Source: Marinomonas pollencensis (GTDB lineage: Bacteria > Pseudomonadota > Gammaproteobacteria > Pseudomonadales > Marinomonadaceae). From it: DNA of 64,000 nucleotides. The notes beneath the pieces were generated by a model. That model had not been told where the DNA came from and ran no database searches. It saw nothing but the letters and a program-made list of their open reading frames with translations. The stretch covers positions 1-64,000 of the forward strand of contig NZ_QUNG01000012.1 of the NCBI RefSeq assembly GCF_003387375.1. Direction: 5' to 3'. Below, piece after piece: positions 58,855-64,000 of the stretch. Position numbers and translations under genes: made by a program. The first letter of the stretch is position 1; each line of letters starts with the position of its first letter.

Positions 58855-60222
58855 ATGAAAAAAACAATATTAGCGGCTTTTATTGGTGCGAGCGCATTGT
58901 CATTGCAAGCACAGACTTACGATTTTCCTGTGTCACTGCCTGACTATCAGGGAGAGGCGACATCGTCGGTGGCCTATGGCGGTCAAATAGCACGCCATGC
59001 ATTGCATAATTCCCTGAAAAAAGCATCGAAAAGCGGCGATCTAGCTTTAATGGAAGGGTATTTTTCAAGTAAGCAAGCAGGCTTAGAGATTCTGGATCCA
59101 GTGAGTAAAAAAGGCTTTCCCATAAAGCAATCTCATATTGATGAACTGGCCACTGGCAAAGACCTAATGTCGAGTGCTTATCCAGGCATTATTACTGGCT
59201 GGCCTGGTAATCTAACGGGGCAAGAAGTACTTCAGCAGATGGTGACCAATGCGGCTAAAACAAAAGGCGGTTATGATCCAGTCAATGGGTATGATTATAC
59301 TCAGCTCATTTCAAAGTTTGCCATGGGCGCGGTGTTTTATAACAAAGCGGTAAACGATTACCTCGATGAGAAACTGGCGGCTGATGTGAAGCCAAACGAT
59401 AAGCCTTATCGTGAAGGCGCACCTTATACTGGTAAAGAGCACGTTTGGGATGAAGCTTTTGGCTACTTTGGTGCACCGGCGAATAGCTTAGCTTTGACTC
59501 CGCAAGAAGTGCTACAGATTGTGAAACAGAACCCTGAATATCTTGCCGAGGCGGATGCCAACCAAGATGGGGTGGTGGATTTAACCACAGAGATGGCTTT
59601 TGCCCATGCATATTATGCGGCAAGCATTGATGCTAGCGGTAATACAGACTACTTCCATACTATTGTGCAAGCCTTTGTAGATGGCCGTAAACTGATCCAA
59701 AATGCGCAAGGAAAAGCATTAAGTATCACGCAGCGTGAAGCGTTAAAAGGTTACGCCAAAGTGATCGCAGATGCTTGGCAACAAGTGATCGCAGAAGCGG
59801 CGTTTAAATACGCAGGCAGTGTTTATCAAGACTTGGAAAAATTGGCGATTATCGAAGAAGCGAATGGCGATGTGAAGAAAACCTACCGTAATTATGTGAA
59901 GCATTGGGGGGAGTTAAAAGGCTTTGCCTTGTCTTTGCAAGCGGCTGGTCGCGACCTTGGAGCAGCACAGCCTCAGCTTAATCGCTTGATTGGTTTTAGC
60001 CCTGTGTTGTTTGGTGATGCACAGGTGGTAGCGGCAAATGGCGAAGGTGGCTTTATCCAATCTGGTTCAATTGCCATGCAAGAATACAAGTTGAACATGA
60101 TAAAGGTACAAAACCTTCTGAGCGAAAAATTTGCGCTAAATGCCAAGCTGAATGATAAAACAGGTGGCATGGATGATGTGTTGAAACTATTGCAATCGGC
60201 CCCAAGTGTAGAGAACGACTAG
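58855..60222 (+). CDS. Secreted DUF4856 (imelysin-like) protein
   Basis: The 455-aa protein has a signal peptide (residues 1-19, cut after LSLQA) and a DUF4856-type helical domain, with GKEHVWDEAFGYFGAP near residue 193 as its hallmark. An EF-hand-like loop D234-N236-D238-G-x-x-D242 precedes MAFAHAYYAAS. DUF4856 proteins are related in fold to imelysins, some of which are iron-regulated; the function here is unknown. It lies just before a membrane desaturase-like gene and an iron ABC transporter, behind a Fur-box-like site. Confidence 0.75.
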   Translation: MKKTILAAFIGASALSLQAQTYDFPVSLPDYQGEATSSVAYGGQIARHALHNSLKKASKSGDLALMEGYFSSKQAGLEILDPVSKKGFPIKQSHIDELATGKDLMSSAYPGIITGWPGNLTGQEVLQQMVTNAAKTKGGYDPVNGYDYTQLISKFAMGAVFYNKAVNDYLDEKLAADVKPNDKPYREGAPYTGKEHVWDEAFGYFGAPANSLALTPQEVLQIVKQNPEYLAEADANQDGVVDLTTEMAFAHAYYAASIDASGNTDYFHTIVQAFVDGRKLIQNAQGKALSITQREALKGYAKVIADAWQQVIAEAAFKYAGSVYQDLEKLAIIEEANGDVKKTYRNYVKHWGELKGFALSLQAAGRDLGAAQPQLNRLIGFSPVLFGDAQVVAANGEGGFIQSGSIAMQEYKLNMIKVQNLLSEKFALNAKLNDKTGGMDDVLKLLQSAPSVEND

Positions 60223-60252
60223 CCTATTTAAGGTGAATTCGTCTCCTCATTG

Positions 60253-61284
60253 ATGATGGAAGAGTATTCTGCTTGGCTATTGAACGAGCTGTCTTTGGCA
60301 GCCCGTGATTTAGTGAATCCAACGAAAAGAGTGTCGCTTTTATATTTTGCGTCGGCACTCTTTTTTGCGTTTGTTTTATTTACCTTGCGGGATAGAAAAA
60401 GAGCTTGGCGGCGCATACTACCTCTGTTTCGTCTGGCTACTTGGTGGAGCCCTTCTGCACGGGTAGATTATGGTCTTTGGTTAGGTAACCGGCTGCTTTT
60501 CTCACTGTTGTTTCCTAAAGCCATCACGACGCTAGGTGTGGTGACCTGGTTGATGTTTCGCTTGCAGGAAGTCGGTATGTCTGCGTTTCCTGTGGTTATT
60601 CCCGATTGGGGGGTCGTCAGCTTATTTTCCGTTTGTTATTTCTTGCTAGATGACTTTACACGGTTCTGGGTACATTGGTTAATGCATCGTTGGCCATGGT
60701 TATGGGCTTTTCATCGGGTGCACCATAGTGCGACACAATTAACGCCATTTACGGTATTAAGAACCCACCCAGTGGAGGGGGTGTTGTTCTACTTGCGCTC
60801 ATTGGTGGTTCAAGCCAGTCTAGTGTCGGTGTTTATCGTACTCTTCCCTGGGCAGGTGTCATTGCTCACCGTTGGTGGCGTGTTTGTTACTACCTATTGC
60901 TTTAACTTGTTAGGTGCCAATTTAAGACATTCACCTGTGGCGCTCAGTTATGGCAAGCAACTAGAGCGGTGGCTTATTTCCCCTGCTCAACACCAGTTAC
61001 ACCATTCTGTTGACGTGGCGCATTATGATTGTAATTTTGGTGTTGTATTGGCGCTATGGGATCGTTTATTTGGTTGTTTGCAGTTTGCCAGTGACCAGCA
61101 AAAATTACACTATGGCAGCGCCTCGAAACTTGATCAAATGGGTGTCTTTGGGCATTACTGGTCGCCGATAGCGTATTTAGCTAAACGCGGCAAACAGTGG
61201 CTAAAGAGTCCTGCGGTATGGTGGTCGAGTAGAGTGAAAAAAAACGCAAAATCTGAGCCTAAAGGCTCCAATATCAGTTTGTAG
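60253..61284 (+). CDS. Membrane fatty-acid hydroxylase / sterol-desaturase family protein
   Basis: The protein (about 343 aa) is a di-iron membrane enzyme of the FA_hydroxylase superfamily. About four to five membrane helices surround the histidine boxes HWLMH (near 141), HRVHH (near 154) and HQLHH (near 247), with a further conserved His near 226. Such enzymes use O2 to hydroxylate or desaturate lipids or to cleave ether lipids; the substrate here is unknown. The start is ATG 60253 or 60256 with a weak ribosome site. It is 30 bases after the DUF4856 gene and likely cotranscribed. Confidence 0.85.
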   Translation: MMEEYSAWLLNELSLAARDLVNPTKRVSLLYFASALFFAFVLFTLRDRKRAWRRILPLFRLATWWSPSARVDYGLWLGNRLLFSLLFPKAITTLGVVTWLMFRLQEVGMSAFPVVIPDWGVVSLFSVCYFLLDDFTRFWVHWLMHRWPWLWAFHRVHHSATQLTPFTVLRTHPVEGVLFYLRSLVVQASLVSVFIVLFPGQVSLLTVGGVFVTTYCFNLLGANLRHSPVALSYGKQLERWLISPAQHQLHHSVDVAHYDCNFGVVLALWDRLFGCLQFASDQQKLHYGSASKLDQMGVFGHYWSPIAYLAKRGKQWLKSPAVWWSSRVKKNAKSEPKGSNISL

Positions 61285-61374
61285 AGCTGGTGTTCAAAAT
61301 CAGTCTGTATCGGTTCATGCTTGCTTTGTGTCGGTGCTATTTGTGGTATTACTTCAGAAATAAGAGAGTTTAAG

Positions 61375-62439
61375 ATGGCAGTTCATTGGTCTATATTTTC
61401 GTCTTTCTCCGCGTCTTCTCGCTTGCCTCACGCAGCATTGGCCGCGTCAATTTTGACGGCTTCAATAAGCGCCTCAGCAGCGCAAGAGGTAAATGTTTAT
61501 TCCGCTCGTAAGGAAGCGCTGATTAAGCCTATGCTAGATCGTTTTACGGCGGATACAGACATTAAAGTCAACCTAGTAACAGGGTCTGCAGATGCATTAT
61601 TGCGGCGCTTGCAGGTAGAAGGTTCTGCCAGCCCAGCAGATGTGTTTATCACGGTGGACGCAGGGCGTCTGTATCGAGCTAAAAAAGCCGGTGTCTTACA
61701 ACCGATTCAGGATGCGGAGCTAGAAGCGACGATTCCTGCCAATTTAAAAGACAGTGATGATTACTGGTTCGGCCTTTCGCAGCGAGCTCGTGTGATTTTC
61801 TATAATCCGCAAAAAGTTTCGGCCAGTGAGCTTTCTACTTACGAAGCGCTGGCTGACAAAAAGTGGCAAGGGCGTATTTGTGCTCGATCATCAAGCAATA
61901 TTTATAATCAATCTTTGGTTGCTTCAATGATTGACGCGGATGGTCAAGCAGCTACTGCAAAATGGCTAAAGGGCTTTGTCGCTAACTTTGCTCGCCCACC
62001 ATTTGGTGGTGATAGCGACTTACTTAAAGCCGCAGCGGCTGGTGTGTGTGATATCACGTTAGCCAATACCTATTACTTTGGTCGAATGGGAAACAGTGAT
62101 AAAGCGCAAGATCAGGCGGTTTTCAATAAGCTGGCTATTTTCTGGCCTAACCAGGGTGAAAATCAGCGTGGAGCCCACGTAAATGTTAGTGGTGCTGGGG
62201 TAACCGCTGCCGCTGAACATAAGGACAATGCGGTTAAGTTGATTCGTTATTTAAGCAGTCACGATGCTCAGCAGTGGTACGCAGATGTGAACAATGAATA
62301 CCCGGTGGTTAAAGGCATTAAGGCTCCGGCTGTGTTACAGACCTTCGGCTCTTTTAAGGCGGACTCTTTGTCGTTAAGCGTATTGGGCGATAACAACCGA
62401 TTAGCGGTTAAGCTAATGGATGAAGCAGGTTGGAAGTAA
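61375..62439 (+). CDS. Iron(III) ABC transporter substrate-binding protein
   Basis: The 354-aa periplasmic binding protein resembles FbpA/FutA. A signal peptide (residues about 1-36, cut after SASA) precedes the family start EVNVYSARKEALIKPMLDRF. Paired iron-ligand tyrosines lie in ANTYYFGRMG, and the C-terminal segment is NEYPVVKGI. The ATG at 61375 is preferred; an upstream frame adds 18 residues before the signal. The fused permease gene follows after 36 bases. Confidence 0.93.
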   Translation: MAVHWSIFSSFSASSRLPHAALAASILTASISASAAQEVNVYSARKEALIKPMLDRFTADTDIKVNLVTGSADALLRRLQVEGSASPADVFITVDAGRLYRAKKAGVLQPIQDAELEATIPANLKDSDDYWFGLSQRARVIFYNPQKVSASELSTYEALADKKWQGRICARSSSNIYNQSLVASMIDADGQAATAKWLKGFVANFARPPFGGDSDLLKAAAAGVCDITLANTYYFGRMGNSDKAQDQAVFNKLAIFWPNQGENQRGAHVNVSGAGVTAAAEHKDNAVKLIRYLSSHDAQQWYADVNNEYPVVKGIKAPAVLQTFGSFKADSLSLSVLGDNNRLAVKLMDEAGWK

Positions 62440-62475
62440 TTTTTTACCCTTTAATGAGAGATTGGATAAACACAG

Positions 62476-64000
62476 ATGCCTAATCAACATAGGGTTGGTA
62501 CAGGGGAAGGTTTTGCCTGGTTAACATGGGCTAGCATCACGATTGCTTTGCTATTGGCGTTGCCTGTTATGGTGATAGTGGGCAATCTTTTTACGGACAG
62601 TGATGGGGTATGGTCCCATTTATGGAATACCGTACTGACGGACTATGTTAACAATTCCTTGCTATTGATGGTGGGGGTTGCCATAGGTGTGCTCTGTATA
62701 GGTGTGCCGGTTGCTTGGTTAACCAGTGTGTGCCGCTTTCCTGGCTCGACCTGGCTAAGCTGGGCGCTGCTGCTGCCTTTGGCGATGCCTGCTTACATCA
62801 TCGCTTACACATATACCGGTTTGCTGGACTTTGCTGGGCCAGTACAAAGTGTTATTCGAGCCATTACCGGGCTTGGTTACGGGGAGTATTGGTTTTTTGA
62901 GGTGCGTTCTTTAGGCGGAGCGATCATCATGTTAAGTCTAGTACTTTACCCTTATGTGTATCTAATGAGTCGTGCGGCTTTTCTGGAGCAGTCGGCCAAC
63001 ACGTTAGAGGTGAGCCGAACCCTAGGTTATTCTCATTTGTCGGCCTTTTTCCGGCTCGCTCTGCCATTGGCCCGACCAGCCATCATTGCTGGTTTGACCT
63101 TGGCGATGATGGAGGTGCTCGCAGATTATGGAACAGTGCAATATTTTGGGGTAGCGACTTTTACCACCGGCATTATGCGGACTTTTTATGGTTTTGGTGA
63201 TTTAGCCGCGGCTTCCCAGTTGGCGGGTATTTTATTGCTGTTTGTGTGTGTGCTTATTTTTACTGAGCGCTATTCGCGCCGCAAACTACGGTATCACTCT
63301 TCTGGGTTGCGCAAAGCCAGCCAACGCGAGCTAGTGCTAAGTGGCTGGCGTGGGATCGCCGCCTTGCTGTTTTGTATTTTACCCGTACTGTTTGGTTTTA
63401 TATTGCCGGCTGGGGTTTTAGGGTATTGGTCTTTGTTTGAAGCAGAACCCTTAACTTGGGATTTTCTGTGGTTAGCATGGAACTCATTTTACTTGGCCTT
63501 ATTAGCGGCTTTGATTGTCGTGTCTTTGGCAATCGTGCTGTGTTATGCACTTCGGCTGCGTCCTAGTCGTTCGGTTGAGGGCGCCGTCGCGTGTGCTGGA
63601 GTGGGGTATGCGTTACCCGGTACTATTATAGCGATTGGAGTCATTGTGCCTTTAGCCTGGCTGGACCATGGTTTAATCGCTTTGGTAAAAGACATCACTA
63701 ACGAGAAGATAGGTCTGCTGTTTTCTGGCACCATTGTCGCTTTGTTATTTGCTTACGCGGTGCGCTTTATGGCGGTGTCCTTGGGGGCAGTACAAAGCGG
63801 TTTAGGTAAAATTAAGCCAAGCATGGACATGGCAGGGCGCTCGTTGGGTTTAACGCCTATTCAGGTGTTAAAAAGAGTGCATTTCCCCTTGTTAAAAGGG
63901 TCGTTATTGACCGCATTATTAATTGTTTTTGTCGATGTATTAAAAGAATTGCCGGCGACCTTAATCCTGCGGCCATTTAATTTTAATACCCTCGCAGTGA
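62476..64000 (+). CDS. Iron(III) ABC transporter permease (FbpB-like), truncated by window end
   Basis: The open frame starts MPNQHRVGTGEGFAWLTWAS and runs to the window edge (508 codons). It encodes a fused permease with two homologous BPD_transp_1 halves. The first carries EVSRTLGYSHLSAFFRLALP (EAA loop) and EVLADYGTVQYFGV; the second carries MAGRSLGLTPIQVLKRVHFP and DVLKELPATLILRPFNFNT. About 30 residues seem missing. With the preceding binding protein it forms an Fe3+ importer; the ATPase gene is not in view. Confidence 0.92.
   Translation, partial: MPNQHRVGTGEGFAWLTWASITIALLLALPVMVIVGNLFTDSDGVWSHLWNTVLTDYVNNSLLLMVGVAIGVLCIGVPVAWLTSVCRFPGSTWLSWALLLPLAMPAYIIAYTYTGLLDFAGPVQSVIRAITGLGYGEYWFFEVRSLGGAIIMLSLVLYPYVYLMSRAAFLEQSANTLEVSRTLGYSHLSAFFRLALPLARPAIIAGLTLAMMEVLADYGTVQYFGVATFTTGIMRTFYGFGDLAAASQLAGILLLFVCVLIFTERYSRRKLRYHSSGLRKASQRELVLSGWRGIAALLFCILPVLFGFILPAGVLGYWSLFEAEPLTWDFLWLAWNSFYLALLAALIVVSLAIVLCYALRLRPSRSVEGAVACAGVGYALPGTIIAIGVIVPLAWLDHGLIALVKDITNEKIGLLFSGTIVALLFAYAVRFMAVSLGAVQSGLGKIKPSMDMAGRSLGLTPIQVLKRVHFPLLKGSLLTALLIVFVDVLKELPATLILRPFNFNTLAV

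Overview
The window looks like a chromosomal segment of a marine gammaproteobacterium of the Oceanospirillales, most probably Marinomonas or a close relative. This rests on the gene order (gatCAB / mreBCD-maf-rng-yhdP-nit / darP-mgtE / ptsO-ptsN-rpoN-lptBAC / mlaFEDC-ibaG-murA-hisGD-algW / rplM-rpsI-petABC-sspAB / diaA-yraN-lpoA-rsmI), the moderate GC content, and a BCCT carrier with other nutrient-scavenging genes. The genus is an inference; no database was searched.

Region 1 (1-223) is the 3' end of a group II intron: the last codons of its maturase, then domains V and VI. Region 2 (about 0.3-46 kb) is dense housekeeping DNA. It runs from gatCAB through the cell-shape operon mreBCD-maf-rng-yhdP-nit, darP, mgtE, nitrogen PTS and rpoN, lipopolysaccharide export (lptCAB with a Ca2+/Na+ antiporter) and Mla phospholipid transport, to ibaG-murA-hisG-hisD. 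It continues with the envelope protease algW, zapG, zapE, rplM-rpsI, the cytochrome bc1 operon petABC, sspAB, diaA-yraN-lpoA, rsmI and a TPP-riboswitch-controlled thiC-thiE-thiS-thiG-thiH operon followed by yjbQ. Several partners expected from textbook gene order are absent here: hpf, rapZ, kdsC, kdsD, mlaB, thiF and hisZ.

Region 3 (46-64 kb) is accessory and metabolic. It opens with a candidate small RNA and a Spy/CpxP-like periplasmic protein. Next is a compact catabolic unit: a divergent BCCT transporter, an enolase-superfamily enzyme with altered active-site residues and an FAD-dependent oxidoreductase. A divergent GntR-family regulator and a perfect 24-bp palindrome in the shared promoter region control it. 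DoxX/LysR, aroA, and an RpiR-type regulator divergent from allantoicase and ureidoglycolate lyase follow. The window ends in a probable iron island: a Fur-box-like site, a secreted DUF4856 (imelysin-like) protein, a membrane fatty-acid-hydroxylase/sterol-desaturase-type protein and an Fe3+ ABC transporter (binding protein and fused permease, cut by the window end).

The best candidates for undescribed biology are the BCCT/enolase-like/FAD-oxidoreductase/GntR unit, the DUF4856/desaturase/Fe-ABC island, the ThiE enzyme carrying a decayed ThiD-like domain, and the candidate sRNA upstream of the Spy-like gene.
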